Source: Streptococcus cristatus
GTDB lineage: Bacteria > Bacillota > Bacilli > Lactobacillales > Streptococcaceae
Reading direction: 5' to 3'
Assembly: GCF_008369405.1 (NCBI RefSeq)
Contig: NZ_VSJJ01000005.1
Location: 93,844-157,843, forward strand
DNA: 64,000 nt
Shown: positions 17,219 to 26,416 of the stretch, piece after piece
Layout of the letters: every line of letters begins with the position of its first letter
How positions within the stretch are numbered: position 1 is the stretch's first letter
The notes under the pieces: model-generated
What the model was told of the DNA's origin: nothing
Seen by the model: only the letters and a program-made list of their open reading frames with translations
The model's database searches: none
Position numbers and translations under genes: made by a program

Positions 17219-17646
17219 TCTTCTGTTATAAATTGGCTTAAAATACCATTGATAAACTTACTTGATTTTTCATCTGAGAATTGCTTGGAGAGTTCAATGG
17301 CTTCATTGACAGCTACTCGCTCAGGAGTATCAAACTCTGTGATTTCAAAGATGCCTAATCGCAGGATATTCTTTTCTACCAAGGTCAGACGCTCAACTGT
17401 CCAGCCTGCTTTTAAGTGCTGGGCAATTTTTTTATCCAATTCTTCCTTGGACTGGAGTACTCCTGTGACCAAGTTGAGTAGAAAGGCTGGGATACTGACC
17501 TCAGCATCTGTCTCCTCTTCGTCCTTATCGTAGGTATAGGCAAAGCGGCAAGATTCAATGGCATCCCCTTCATACTCCAGACTCATCAAAGCCTGAAAAG
17601 CCCGCTGACGTAGCTCTCTTCTAGATTCTAACAAAACATCAGTCAT
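17209..17646 (-). CDS. nusB: Transcription antitermination factor NusB
   Basis: RNA-binding all-helical protein of the rRNA antitermination complex, working with NusE (S10) at boxA. ATG at 17646 (MTDVLLESRRELRQRAFQAL) is preferred over the longer frame because it overlaps the preceding gene by eight bases in an ATGACTGA arrangement. Conserved segments LVTGVLQSKEELDKKIAQHL, VEKNILRLGIFEI and VAVNEAIELSKQFSDEKSSKFINGIL are intact; 145 aa. It is last in an efp, Asp23-family, nusB series that is conserved among Firmicutes. Confidence 0.96.
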   Translation of the reverse strand: MTDVLLESRRELRQRAFQALMSLEYEGDAIESCRFAYTYDKDEEETDAEVSIPAFLLNLVTGVLQSKEELDKKIAQHLKAGWTVERLTLVEKNILRLGIFEITEFDTPERVAVNEAIELSKQFSDEKSSKFINGILSQFITEEKD

Positions 17647-18028
17647 TGAGGAAATCCTCATCAAATAGATCTTTCAAATCTGGTTTTGGTGATTTTTCTG
17701 GAACAATGCCTGCCACATGGATATTGACAGCAGACAGCTCTACTTCAGCCATATCGCTTACAGCACTCTTGACTGCTTTTTGGATTGCAACTGCAACTGT
17801 TGGTACACTGATACCATACTCCAGATATAGGTAGATATCCACTGTTATGTCGCCACTTTCATCCGTATGAAGCGCAACACCACGTCCAAGCGTACGCATA
17901 GAGAGGCTGTCTGACATGCTTTTATTTGCAAAAGAATGAACGCCCTCTACCTTAGCCGTAGCAATGGCAATAATTTTTTCCAAGACTCGTGGCGCAATAA
18001 CGATTTCGCCTAATTGTTCGTTTGCCAT
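17639..18028 (-). CDS. Asp23/Gls24 family protein, YqhY type
   Basis: A 129-aa protein of the Asp23 (DUF322) family: GEIVIAPRVLEKIIAIATAKVEGVHSF, then a strand pair DITVDIYLYLEYGISVPTVA, then AVNIHVAGIVPEKS. In Bacillus the homologue YqhY influences acetyl-CoA carboxylase activity. It is translationally coupled to nusB through an eight-base overlap and lies 30 bases after efp. Function here is inferred from the conserved neighbourhood. Confidence 0.9.
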   Translation of the reverse strand: MANEQLGEIVIAPRVLEKIIAIATAKVEGVHSFANKSMSDSLSMRTLGRGVALHTDESGDITVDIYLYLEYGISVPTVAVAIQKAVKSAVSDMAEVELSAVNIHVAGIVPEKSPKPDLKDLFDEDFLND

Positions 18029-18058
18029 AAGAATTCCTTTCTATATGAAAGATTGAAA

Positions 18059-18619
18059 CTACGCACGAGAAACGTAAGTTCCTTCTGCTGTATTGATGAC
18101 CAGTTTTTGTCCAACTTCGATGAAGTCTGGCACGTTGACAACAAGACCTGTTTCAAGAGTTGCTGGCTTACCAGAACCTGTTACAGTAGCACCCTTGATA
18201 GATGGTTGTGTTTCTGTTACCACCAATTCAACAGTTGTAGGTACTGTCACACCGATCACTTCTGATCCGTAGAATTGGATTTTCACGTCTGAGTTTTCAA
18301 GGATGTATTTCAATTCTTCTTCTACGTTGACTACTGGGATTTCGTATTGGTCATAAGTCTCAGTATTCATGAAATAAGCAGTGCCATCCATTTGGTACAA
18401 GTATTGTGCTGGTACTGTTTCGATGATAGCTTGTTCAAATTTTTCTTCTGGACGGTAGCTAGTCTCAAATGTAGAACCAGTACGAACATCACGCAATTTC
18501 ATACGCATGATGGTATTTCCCTTACCTGGTTTGTGGTGGCTTGCTTCCAACACGCGGATCAATTTACCATCTGCAGTTTCAAAAGTCATTCCAGCTCTCA
18601 GCTTGCTTGCTTCAATCAT
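18059..18619 (-). CDS. efp: Translation elongation factor P
   Basis: Relieves ribosome stalling at polyproline stretches. Three beta-barrel domains fit the 186-aa length. The KOW-like first domain includes the tip loop [12 protein letters not shown], where position 32 is the usual modified residue (Lys here). The final domain ends [17 protein letters not shown]. Head of the efp, Asp23-family, nusB series. Confidence 0.96.
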   Translation of the reverse strand: MIEASKLRAGMTFETADGKLIRVLEASHHKPGKGNTIMRMKLRDVRTGSTFETSYRPEEKFEQAIIETVPAQYLYQMDGTAYFMNTETYDQYEIPVVNVEEELKYILENSDVKIQFYGSEVIGVTVPTTVELVVTETQPSIKGATVTGSGKPATLETGLVVNVPDFIEVGQKLVINTAEGTYVSRA

Positions 18620-18680
18620 TTGTTTTTTACCTCTTTAATAAATAATTTACTCTTTATTCTACCATAAAGCTTGATAATTC

Positions 18681-19742
18681 TCAAATCACAATCAATTCTT
18701 TTGGAGCGAGGGTCAAGACCTCACAACCAGTCTCTGTAATCAGAAGATCATCTTCGATCCGAACGCCGTATTTGCCATCCAGATAGATGCCCGGCTCATC
18801 AGTCAAGACCATGCCAGCCTTGATTGGCTCTTCTGATTTGCCAAAGTAAGGAATCTCATGGATATCCAGACCAATTCCGTGACCAATCCCGTGGCTGAAG
18901 TAAGGTCCGTAGCCTGCATCGTTGATAATTTGACGAGGAATCCGGTCAAAATCAATACAGCTGAGTCCAGCTTTAGCCGCTTCTATCAAGGCTTGATTGC
19001 TGCGCAGGACAATATCATAAATTTCCCGCTCTTCATCTGTCACCTGCCCCACATGAACAGTCCGCGTCATATCGCTGACATAGTGATTGTAGTAGCAGCC
19101 AAAGTCCATGGTCAAGGTTTCACCATTTCGAATGACCTTGTCACTAGCCACGCCATGTGGCATAGCAGAGCGGTAGCCCGAAGCGATGATAAAGTCAAAG
19201 GAGGCACCTGAAGCACCTAGCTGGCGCATGCAAGCGTCCAAAAAGTTCATGACAGCCAACTCCGTCGTCTCACCAGGCTTGATAAAGTCCAGCACATCCA
19301 AGAAGGCTTGATCCGAAATCTGGCAGGCCTTGCGAATGGTCGCGATTTCTTGTTCATCCTTAATCATGCGCAGCTTTTCAATAAAACCTGTCATCGGCAC
19401 CAGTTCATGAGTAGCAAAAACACTTTCCAGCATTTTAAAGTAAGCATAGGAAATCTCGTCATCAAAGCCAATTTTTTCCAGCTTGTCGTCCGCAACGATT
19501 TTGGCAATTTCCCCAATCGCATCGCGCGTTTCCACAATGTCAAAGCCCTGAACCACTCCTTTAGCAATCAGGGTATAGCGCGCATCCGTCAGGAAAATTC
19601 GGCGCTTTTTACTGATGAAAACCGTCGCTTCTGTTCCGCTAAAGCCGGTCAGATAGTAAATATTCTTCAGATTTGTCACTAGAACAGCATCACATTCCGT
19701 CTGAGCTAATGCAGCTTCAAATTTTTCAACTCTTGATAACAT
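18681..19742 (-). CDS. pepQ: Xaa-Pro dipeptidase/aminopeptidase, M24 family
   Basis: Cytoplasmic metallopeptidase that releases residues next to proline. The N-terminal creatinase-like domain spans about 1-125 and the pita-bread catalytic domain follows, with metal ligands in TMDFGCYYNHYVSDMTRT, the HGIGHGIGLDIHE segment, TDEPGIY and VRIEDDLLIT. Length 353 aa. It is encoded just before efp in the same direction with a short gap, a common Firmicute order. The symbol pepP is an alternative. Confidence 0.9.
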   Translation of the reverse strand: MLSRVEKFEAALAQTECDAVLVTNLKNIYYLTGFSGTEATVFISKKRRIFLTDARYTLIAKGVVQGFDIVETRDAIGEIAKIVADDKLEKIGFDDEISYAYFKMLESVFATHELVPMTGFIEKLRMIKDEQEIATIRKACQISDQAFLDVLDFIKPGETTELAVMNFLDACMRQLGASGASFDFIIASGYRSAMPHGVASDKVIRNGETLTMDFGCYYNHYVSDMTRTVHVGQVTDEEREIYDIVLRSNQALIEAAKAGLSCIDFDRIPRQIINDAGYGPYFSHGIGHGIGLDIHEIPYFGKSEEPIKAGMVLTDEPGIYLDGKYGVRIEDDLLITETGCEVLTLAPKELIVI

Positions 19743-19784
19743 GAGGTACCTCCGTAAAATAAAAATTCTGCTGATGAAGAGTCG

Positions 19785-21203
19785 TTACTCTTCGTCTTTT
19801 GTTTCTTTTTGCGCCTTTTCCACATTGCGCTGATAAGCCTGAATCTGTCGCTCCAACTCCCGTTCGATCGCTGGTTCTGGCGCATATTTCTCTTCCCAGT
19901 CATCTGGTTTGAGGATTTTATGGGTCACTGGATCAAAATGCGCTTTTCCATCTGGAAAAATTTTCCCCATATTAGCCTGATGGACAATATCGAAAATCCG
20001 CTCGGGATCGACTCCCATCAAGACAAAGCTACCATAAGTAAAGTAGAGCATGTCGATCAGGGCATCGACTTGCCCAACTAAGGAAATTTCTGCCTTGCTC
20101 TTGCTACGAACCTTGGCAGCAGCCTTATCTAAAGCCTCGTGCATTCTAGCCATCGACTGATCAAATTCTTCCTCTGAAGAGCTGGCAGCTCTGAGAAATT
20201 CAACTACCTCTTCCAGCTTAAAGTCAGCGCGGTGCCGTGCTTCTTCTGGTGTCCAAGCGATGGGTTCTTCCTGCGTAGACTCATCCATGACACCATGGAA
20301 AGTCTTGACCTTATTGAAGTGGTGATCGCGAGACACAAAGACTTTCTCACTGGCCAAAATACCGAAATGTTCCAGCGCACGATGAATCCCATCCTGACTG
20401 TTGCTGCTCGTCGTATGCTTGGCTACTTCCTTGACAGAGCTGGTGCCATTTCCCATGGCAATAGACAAGCCAACTCCCGACAGCATTTCCAAGTCATTGT
20501 CTGAATCTCCGAAGGCCATGACCTGATGGATATCAAAGCCGTATTCTTGACCGACTAGACGAATCCCCTCCAGCTTGGACATCCCTTGATTGATGATGTC
20601 CGCTGCATAAGGACTCGAACGAGTAAATTTTAAATGCGGGAAATCCGCTTCAATCTTTGCACTCTCAGCTGGATCCGCCAAAATCAGAACTTGATAGATA
20701 GGCTCTTGAATCAATTTCAGCAGATCTTCTTCATGCTGAGGAAGGGCCTTACTTACAATCTTGTTAAAACCATGGCTTACCGTCCGAGTCATCTTCCTAG
20801 GAATAAACTGGGTAGCCCACTGTGAAAAAGAACTCATACCAAAGGTCATGATTTTTGAACCTTGCATGGCCTGTTCTGTCCCCAAGGAAATTTCTTTTCG
20901 GTGTTCCTTGGCATAGGCAATCAAATCACGCAGGCTCTGCTTATCAATCGGTGTGGCAGAAACAACCCTGTCCTTTGAAAAAATATACTGACCATTGTAG
21001 GTGACAGCAAAGTCTAAATCCAGCTTGTCCATAAAAGGCTTGACAAAGAAGGGGCCGCGGCCTGTCGCTAAACCGACCAAAATCCCTTGTTCTTGCAAAC
21101 TATTAATGGCAGCTTCTGTCGATTTCAAGACGGTTCGACTGTCATTAATCAAGGTTCCATCTATATCAAAAAAGACGGCTTTTATTTCCATTGATTTTCT
21201 CAT
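19785..21203 (-). CDS. HAD phosphatase fused to a PRA-PH/MazG-like pyrophosphatase domain
   Basis: A 472-aa two-domain protein. Residues about 5-275 are a Cof-type HAD phosphatase: DIDGT with both Asp, GLATGRG, the conserved Lys region, and the GDSDNDLEML motif with the metal-binding Asp pair. Residues about 295-455 are an alpha-helical nucleotide pyrophosphohydrolase domain of the MazG/PRA-PH class, with LEEVVEFLRAAS and E-E-E-F-D-Q...VDALIDMLYFTYG carrying the acidic metal-binding residues. The tail is charged. The fusion suggests a two-step clean-up of a nucleotide: pyrophosphate release, then dephosphorylation. Start could be ATG at 21203 or at codon 5; AAAGGA precedes the first. Confidence 0.85.
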   Translation of the reverse strand: MRKSMEIKAVFFDIDGTLINDSRTVLKSTEAAINSLQEQGILVGLATGRGPFFVKPFMDKLDLDFAVTYNGQYIFSKDRVVSATPIDKQSLRDLIAYAKEHRKEISLGTEQAMQGSKIMTFGMSSFSQWATQFIPRKMTRTVSHGFNKIVSKALPQHEEDLLKLIQEPIYQVLILADPAESAKIEADFPHLKFTRSSPYAADIINQGMSKLEGIRLVGQEYGFDIHQVMAFGDSDNDLEMLSGVGLSIAMGNGTSSVKEVAKHTTSSNSQDGIHRALEHFGILASEKVFVSRDHHFNKVKTFHGVMDESTQEEPIAWTPEEARHRADFKLEEVVEFLRAASSSEEEFDQSMARMHEALDKAAAKVRSKSKAEISLVGQVDALIDMLYFTYGSFVLMGVDPERIFDIVHQANMGKIFPDGKAHFDPVTHKILKPDDWEEKYAPEPAIERELERQIQAYQRNVEKAQKETKDEE

Positions 21204-21219
21204 TCTTTCCTTTTATGAT
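21191..21219 (+). promoter_or_regulatory. Promoter of the asparaginase gene
   Basis: TTGATT (21191-21196), 17 bases, TATGAT (21214-21219). It overlaps the first codons of the divergent HAD-fusion gene. Confidence 0.55.
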
Positions 21220-21257
21220 ACAATAAATTATAACACAATTCGCGGAGAAGCACATCT

Positions 21258-22220
21258 ATGAATAAGCAGATTTTAGTTTTACATACTGGTGGAACCATTT
21301 CCATGCAGGCTGATGGAAGTGGCGCCGTCAATAGCAGCCAAGACAATCCCATGAACCATGTGGCTGTTCCCTTAGAGGGTATTGAAGTGACAGTGGTTGA
21401 TTTCTTCAACGTTCCCAGTCCTCACATCACTCCCCAGCACATGCTCGACCTCTACCAAAAGATCAAGGCTGATGCTGACCAATACGACGGTGTGGTCATT
21501 ACCCACGGAACCGATACTCTGGAGGAGACTGCCTACTTCCTTGATACCATGGACCTGCCTGACATCCCTGTCGTTTTGACCGGAGCTATGAGAAGTTCAA
21601 ATGAACTCGGCAGTGACGGAGTTTATAACTACCTGACTGCTTTACGGGTAGCCAGCGACGAGAAGAGTCGAGGCAAGGGCGTTCTCGTCGTTATGAATGA
21701 TGAAGTGCATGCTGCCAAATATGTCACTAAAACCCACACCACCAATGTCAGCACCTTTCAAACTCCGACGCACGGTCCTCTAGGCCTGGTCATGAAATAC
21801 GAAATTCTCTATTTCAAAACAGCAGAACCTCGCGTCCGCTTTGACCTGACTAGCATTTCAGGCCTGGTACCCATCATTCCAGCCTATGCCGGTATGAAAA
21901 CAGAACTGCTTGATATGCTGGATTGGCAAAAGCTAGACGGCCTCATCATCGAAGCCTTTGGCGCAGGCAATCTGCCAAAAGAAACTGCGGAAACATTAAC
22001 AGAGATGGCAAAATCTGGCCTCCCCATCGCTCTCGTTTCACGCTGTTTCAACGGCATTGCTGAGCCTGTCTACGCCTATGAAGGCGGTGGTGTCAAACTG
22101 CACCAAGCCGGAATCATGTTTGTCAAAGAGCTCAATGCACCGAAAGCCCGCATCAAGCTGCTGATTGCCCTCAATGTCGGCCTAAGCGGTCAAGTATTAA
22201 GAGATTATATAGAAGGATAA
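21258..22220 (+). CDS. ansA: L-asparaginase, type I
   Basis: Cytoplasmic enzyme hydrolysing asparagine to aspartate and ammonia. Both catalytic threonine sites are present: TGGTIS at 10-15 and HGTDTLEETAYF from 83. The absence of a signal peptide points to the cytoplasmic type I enzyme. Length 320 aa is usual. Divergent from the HAD-fusion gene and followed by a bidirectional terminator. Confidence 0.93.
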   Translation: MNKQILVLHTGGTISMQADGSGAVNSSQDNPMNHVAVPLEGIEVTVVDFFNVPSPHITPQHMLDLYQKIKADADQYDGVVITHGTDTLEETAYFLDTMDLPDIPVVLTGAMRSSNELGSDGVYNYLTALRVASDEKSRGKGVLVVMNDEVHAAKYVTKTHTTNVSTFQTPTHGPLGLVMKYEILYFKTAEPRVRFDLTSISGLVPIIPAYAGMKTELLDMLDWQKLDGLIIEAFGAGNLPKETAETLTEMAKSGLPIALVSRCFNGIAEPVYAYEGGGVKLHQAGIMFVKELNAPKARIKLLIALNVGLSGQVLRDYIEG

Positions 22221-22344
22221 AAACCAAGTTTATTTATTCGCTTGCTAAGGCATTATTTCTTGATTTTCCTTTAAAATGCTGTATCCTTCGATATAAAGTT
22301 CCAAGTTCATAAACTTTTCTAGCCTTAAGCAAAATTATCAACTG

Positions 22345-22382
22345 AAAAAGACTCCGAAATCATAAATCGGAGTCTCTTTTTC
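22345..22382. terminator. Bidirectional terminator between ansA and the DUF896 gene
   Basis: GACTCCGA...TCGGAGTC flanked by A residues on the left and T residues on the right, serving both convergent transcripts. Confidence 0.85.
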
Positions 22383-22388
22383 TTGTTT

Positions 22389-22646
22389 TTATGAATTTGG
22401 GTCATCCAGACTGCGGCCATGAAGACCTTTCTCGCGCTGAACTTGACGCAACTTCTCAGGTGTCACATCATTGCCATCTTCATCGACAATCTTGATACCT
22501 TCGATGTGATGGCGAACAGAACGACGGTAGCCTTCGATATACTCTTCACGAAGCTTGGCTTGTTCTACCTTTTCTTCACCAGTCAGACCGACTGTTTTTT
22601 TCTTTTTAGCCAGTTCGTTGATGCGTTCAATTTTTTTAGGATCCAT
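22389..22646 (-). CDS. DUF896 (UPF0291) family protein
   Basis: An 85-aa basic protein of the YnzC family: [20 protein letters not shown], then an arginine-rich [23 protein letters not shown]. Small helical hairpin fold, function not established; a Bacillus relative lies in the SOS regulon. It follows glyS by 22 bases, same strand, and is probably the last gene of the glyQS transcript. Confidence 0.9.
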   Translation of the reverse strand: MDPKKIERINELAKKKKTVGLTGEEKVEQAKLREEYIEGYRRSVRHHIEGIKIVDEDGNDVTPEKLRQVQREKGLHGRSLDDPNS

Positions 22647-22668
22647 GATTCTACCTCTCTCTTACCTT

Positions 22669-24708
22669 TTATTTGGTATTGATCTGATTAAATTGCGCCA
22701 TTTGTCCAGCCTTAGCCGTCAAAGAAGCCAGGAGAGCTAGGCGGTTGTTACGCACAGCTTCATCTTCTGCCATAACCATAGTATGGTCAAAGAAAGCATC
22801 GATAACTGGACTGAGAGCAAAGAGTTGGTCCAAATTGGCAGCTAAGTCAGATGTCAGCTCTACTGCTTCAATGCCTGCAGCCAAGTCTTTTTCCTCTTGA
22901 TTTTCAAAGAGTGCTGGATTGACATCTGTCTGGCCTTGGGCTTTCTCAGCAAGATTGAAAACCCGCGACAGGCTTTCCACTGCTGACTTGAAGTTGTCTT
23001 CCTTAGTTTTTTCCGCTAGAAGCGCAGCTGTTTCTACCAAATCACGTACGACAAAGTTAGTGCTTTGAAGAACAGCCGTCACGATGTCTTTCGGAATGCT
23101 GCGGTCCATCATTTTCTCAACACGGGCACGGAAGAAGTCCAGCACGGCCTCTTGATTGTCATAGTTTAAGCTATCAAACTTGAGGTCGTAAAGTCGACCA
23201 AGAAGCTGAGCCAAGTCAATGTTCCAGCCAAACTTGTCCAAGATACGCACAACACCTTGAGTCGCACGGCGCAGAGCATAAGGGTCATTGGAACCACTTG
23301 GAATCAAGCCAACTGAGAAGAAGGACAAAATGGTATCCAGCTTATCAGCCAGCGCCAAGACGGCTCCGACCTTGGTGTCAGGCAATTCGCCATCGGCTGA
23401 AGTCGGCATATAGTGCTCCCGAATGGCAGCCGCCACCGCAGCATTCTCACCAGCCAGAAGAGCATACTTCTCACCCATGATACCTTGCAGCTCATCAAAC
23501 TCACCAACCATGCCAGTCAGCAGGTCAAACTTATAAATAGCTGCTGCACGAGCCAAGTCGGCCGTCTCATCCGCATCCAAGCCTGCTTCTTGCGCCAAGA
23601 GAGCCGCAATCTTACCCGTCCGCTCCATGTGCTCTGCTAGAGAGCCAATCTTTTCGTGGAAGGTCACATTGTTCAGCTTTTCAACCAAGTCAGCAATAGC
23701 CAGCTTTTGGTCTTCCCGCCAGAAGAATTCCCCATCTTCCAGACGAGCCACCAAGACCTTCTCATTTCCTTTGATGACATTTTCCAAATGCTCAGCATTT
23801 CCGTTGCGGACAGAGATGAAGTGCGGCAAAAGTTTGCCTTCAGCATCGCGCACAACAAAATAACGCTGGTGCTCTTTCATGGAAGTTACCAAGACTTCTT
23901 CTGGCACCTCTAAGTATTTGGCATCAAAATTACCCAAGAAAGCGGTTGGATATTCCACTAGATTCAACACTTCATTGAGCAGGTCTTCGTCAATCTCGAT
24001 AGAAACCCCGTGCTTCTGCTCTAACGCTCGAATCTGCTCGACAATCATATTTTCCCGTTCAATAGGATTGGTAATGACAAACTGAGCCCGTAGGTCATCT
24101 TCATAAGAATCTGCTGAGGCAATCTGCGTTTCTTGACCCAAGAAACGGTGTCCACGGCTAGTACGACTGCTCTTGATATCCAAGAAATCCAAGTCAAAGG
24201 CTTGTTCATCTAGAAGTACAGTCAAAGTATGGACTGGACGGATATATTCAAAGGTGTTGTTGGCCCAGTGCATGCTGACAGGGAAGGTCAGAGCTTGCAG
24301 AACTTCCGTCACTGCGGGGATGATTTCCTCTACCGGGCGGCCGACCTCTTCCTTGGTCACATAGACATATTCTTCTCCCTTGATTTCACGGAAAGTAATG
24401 TCCTCAACCGTCAAGCCCTTACCACGGACAAAACCTTCGGCAGCCTTGGTAAAGTTACCATCTGCGTCCAGTGCGATTTTCTTAGAAGGGCCTTTGAAAT
24501 CTTCGGTCAAATCAGACTGCTTGTCCGCCAAGCCAACTACGCGCACCGCCAGACGACGCGGAGTAGAGAACATTTCAATCTTCTCAAAGGTCAGACGATG
24601 GTCTGTCAGGAAGGCTACCATCTTATCGCGCAGCTGCTTCATGCTCGGTGTCACGACATAGGCTGGCATTTCCTCCAAGCCTAATTCAACTAATAAATTT
24701 TTTACCAT
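22669..24708 (-). CDS. glyS: Glycyl-tRNA synthetase beta subunit
   Basis: Beta chain of the heterotetrameric GlyRS, which binds tRNA-Gly. 679 aa, with the start [20 protein letters not shown], the [12 protein letters not shown] segment, an HD-like domain and the C-terminal anticodon-binding part ending in a [20 protein letters not shown] segment. It follows glyQ by two bases, so the subunits are made together at equal levels. Confidence 0.97.
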   Translation of the reverse strand: MVKNLLVELGLEEMPAYVVTPSMKQLRDKMVAFLTDHRLTFEKIEMFSTPRRLAVRVVGLADKQSDLTEDFKGPSKKIALDADGNFTKAAEGFVRGKGLTVEDITFREIKGEEYVYVTKEEVGRPVEEIIPAVTEVLQALTFPVSMHWANNTFEYIRPVHTLTVLLDEQAFDLDFLDIKSSRTSRGHRFLGQETQIASADSYEDDLRAQFVITNPIERENMIVEQIRALEQKHGVSIEIDEDLLNEVLNLVEYPTAFLGNFDAKYLEVPEEVLVTSMKEHQRYFVVRDAEGKLLPHFISVRNGNAEHLENVIKGNEKVLVARLEDGEFFWREDQKLAIADLVEKLNNVTFHEKIGSLAEHMERTGKIAALLAQEAGLDADETADLARAAAIYKFDLLTGMVGEFDELQGIMGEKYALLAGENAAVAAAIREHYMPTSADGELPDTKVGAVLALADKLDTILSFFSVGLIPSGSNDPYALRRATQGVVRILDKFGWNIDLAQLLGRLYDLKFDSLNYDNQEAVLDFFRARVEKMMDRSIPKDIVTAVLQSTNFVVRDLVETAALLAEKTKEDNFKSAVESLSRVFNLAEKAQGQTDVNPALFENQEEKDLAAGIEAVELTSDLAANLDQLFALSPVIDAFFDHTMVMAEDEAVRNNRLALLASLTAKAGQMAQFNQINTK

Positions 24709-24710
24709 GA

Positions 24711-25628
24711 TTATTCTCCCTCCTCTGCCAAGAGTTTCTCACGAGTCTCTGCATCCAAAAGCGGATAGCCCAGACGCTTGCGCTCAGCCACAAAGGTCTT
24801 AGCCACGACACGCGCCAGATTACGAATACGGGCGATATAGCCAGCCCGCTCTGTCACAGATACGGCTCCACGCGCATCCAAGAGGTTAAAGGTATGCGAG
24901 CATTTGAGAACGTAGTCATAGGCCGGGTGCACCAGATGCTCGTCCAGACAGCGCTTGGCTTCTGCTTCAAACTTCTCAAAATTCCCCAAGAGCAAGTCTT
25001 GATCGCTGACCTCAAAGCTATACTTGGAATGCTCATACTCAGGATGCGTGAAAATTTCGCCATACTTAACACCATCAGCCCACTCAATGTCGTAGACAGA
25101 GTCCACTTCTTGGATATAAGAAGCCAGACGCTCCAGACCATAAGTTACCTCAGCAGTCACCGGCTGAGTTGGCAGACCTCCGACCTGCTGGAAGTAAGTG
25201 AACTGAGTGATTTCCATCCCATCCAGCCAGACTTCCCAGCCCAAACCAGCCGATCCAGTTGATGGATTTTCCCAGTTATCCTCAACAAAGCGGATGTCGT
25301 GCTCCAGTGGATTGATGCCCAAGAGCTCCAAAGACTGCAAGTAAAGTTCTTGGATATTGCTTGGAGATGGCTTCATGACCACCTGAAATTGGTGGTGCTG
25401 GTAAAGACGGTTAGGGTTTTCCCCATAGCGTCCATCTGCTGGCCGACGAGACGGCTCTACATAGGCCGCATTCCAAGGCTCAGGCCCAATAGCCCGCAGG
25501 AAGGTATAGGGACTCATTGTTCCCGCCCCCTTCTCATTATCATAAGCCTGCATGAGCATACAGCCTTGGTCATTCCAGAACTGCTGTAAAGTCAAGATAA
25601 TTTCTTGAAATGTTAACTTCTTAGACAT
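24711..25628 (-). CDS. glyQ: Glycyl-tRNA synthetase alpha subunit
   Basis: Catalytic class II chain of GlyRS that activates glycine. The 305-aa protein opens [20 protein letters not shown] and has the class II motifs, including the [17 protein letters not shown] segment near residues 155-170 and the [10 protein letters not shown] region. AAAGGAG stands eight bases before the ATG. Upstream is a long leader with a T-box and a copied start region (see those entries). Confidence 0.97.
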   Translation of the reverse strand: MSKKLTFQEIILTLQQFWNDQGCMLMQAYDNEKGAGTMSPYTFLRAIGPEPWNAAYVEPSRRPADGRYGENPNRLYQHHQFQVVMKPSPSNIQELYLQSLELLGINPLEHDIRFVEDNWENPSTGSAGLGWEVWLDGMEITQFTYFQQVGGLPTQPVTAEVTYGLERLASYIQEVDSVYDIEWADGVKYGEIFTHPEYEHSKYSFEVSDQDLLLGNFEKFEAEAKRCLDEHLVHPAYDYVLKCSHTFNLLDARGAVSVTERAGYIARIRNLARVVAKTFVAERKRLGYPLLDAETREKLLAEEGE

Positions 25629-25667
25629 TTTTAACTCCTTTAGTTTCTTGAGGTTCTTGCGAAGCGT

Positions 25668-25773
25668 TCAAAAGGGAGCGATTATTTCCCTTTTGAAAAG
25701 CTAGTACATCGCCTAGATAAACCGCCCATAGCGGTTGTCGTTAGTCAATCGAACCTTTAGGTTCGTAATTGAC
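25668..25773 (-). repeat. Three consecutive hairpins between the two glyQ-like starts
   Basis: Inverted repeats: CGAACC/GGTTCG with an outer GTCAAT/ATTGAC (25744-25773), AACCGC/GCGGTT (25720-25736), and TCAAAAGGGA/TCCCTTTTGA, a perfect 10-bp stem (25668-25696). None is followed by a T run. The block looks like an inserted miniature element or a structured leader. Confidence 0.65.
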
Positions 25774-25806
25774 TTTGGCGAGGTGAAAGGTAAGTTTCTT
25801 AGACAT
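25741..25806 (-). other. Possible 21-codon leader peptide in the glyQ leader
   Basis: AAAGGAG and an ATG open a frame of 21 codons that begins MSKKLTFHLAK and ends at TAA. The first seven codons and the ribosome site copy the true glyQ start 178 bases downstream (MSKKLTF). The rest is unrelated. Translation would cover the first of three hairpins before glyQ. Whether it is expressed is unknown. Confidence 0.5.
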
Positions 25807-25849
25807 TAGTTACTCCTTTTTTTATTTCTAGCGCTAGGCCCATCCTCTG

Positions 25850-26047
25850 TTCTGTTTGAACAAGCAAAAGAACCACATCCGACAGTCCTAGGCTCTTCAA
25901 CCTAGGGGCGTCAAAACGCGGTTCCACCCTAATTTATTACTTCATTATCTTTAAAAATGTTAACTGAAAGCGCCATCTGCACTGCTTCCCTATCTGGCTC
26001 CCACCAACCCAGACTCGCTAAAAAGTAGACAATGAAAATTCTTTCTA
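25850..26047 (-). promoter_or_regulatory. T-box riboswitch of glyQS
   Basis: The T-box core AGGGTGGAACCGCG lies at 25917-25930 on the minus strand, followed by CGCCCCT, which closes the antiterminator. Stem I lies upstream, with a GGC triplet at 25972-25974 as a plausible glycine specifier. A CCTAGG/CCTAGG stem and a GTTCT/AGAAC hairpin follow, but no U-rich terminator end is seen. Uncharged tRNA-Gly should favour expression of glyQS. Confidence 0.85.
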
Positions 26048-26053
26048 AAAACG

Positions 26054-26082
26054 ATTATAGCAGAAAATAGATGATTTGTAAA
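26054..26082 (-). promoter_or_regulatory. glyQS promoter
   Basis: TTTACA (26077-26082) and consensus TATAAT (26054-26059), 17 bases apart. The leader is about 420 nt long. The stretch 26083-26320 to the right shows nothing recognised apart from the manL promoter. Confidence 0.8.
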
Positions 26083-26324
26083 ATACTTAATAATTTTTAA
26101 ATAGGAATTCAAAGTAAGTTTTTTCTATAACATAGGTTATAAAATTGAATAACTATCTGTTTTCATAGAAATTTTCAATAACTTTCATATATTAACCTAG
26201 TTACATTAATGATCTAATCTTCATCTAATTATTTAGTGAGAAGAAAAGATAAAAAAAGACTGATATAACGGCGTTTTTCACTAGAAATAAAATTTGAAAA
26301 TAATTGTCGCTTTGACTCAGGTAC

Positions 26325-26353
26325 TTGCATTTTTCATGAAAACGTTTTATAAT
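26325..26353 (+). promoter_or_regulatory. manLMN promoter with near-cre site
   Basis: TTGCAT (26325-26330), 17 bases, TATAAT (26348-26353). ATGAAAACGTTTTAT (26336-26350) across spacer and -10 matches cre except for one conserved C, suggesting CcpA control. Confidence 0.7.
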
Positions 26354-26416
26354 AATAGTTAGCCTTAAAGTTTTCTTAAACTTAAGTCAAACATTTTATA
26401 AGGAGGAAAAACAATA

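Noticed and set aside
16946..17533. A 195-aa plus-strand protein with 14-residue repeats
   Set aside because: It needs a GTG start without ribosome site, and its second half is the antisense strand of nusB.
26365..26385. CiaR-type TTTAAG repeats before manL
   Set aside because: The TTAAG copies are six bases apart, not the eleven required.
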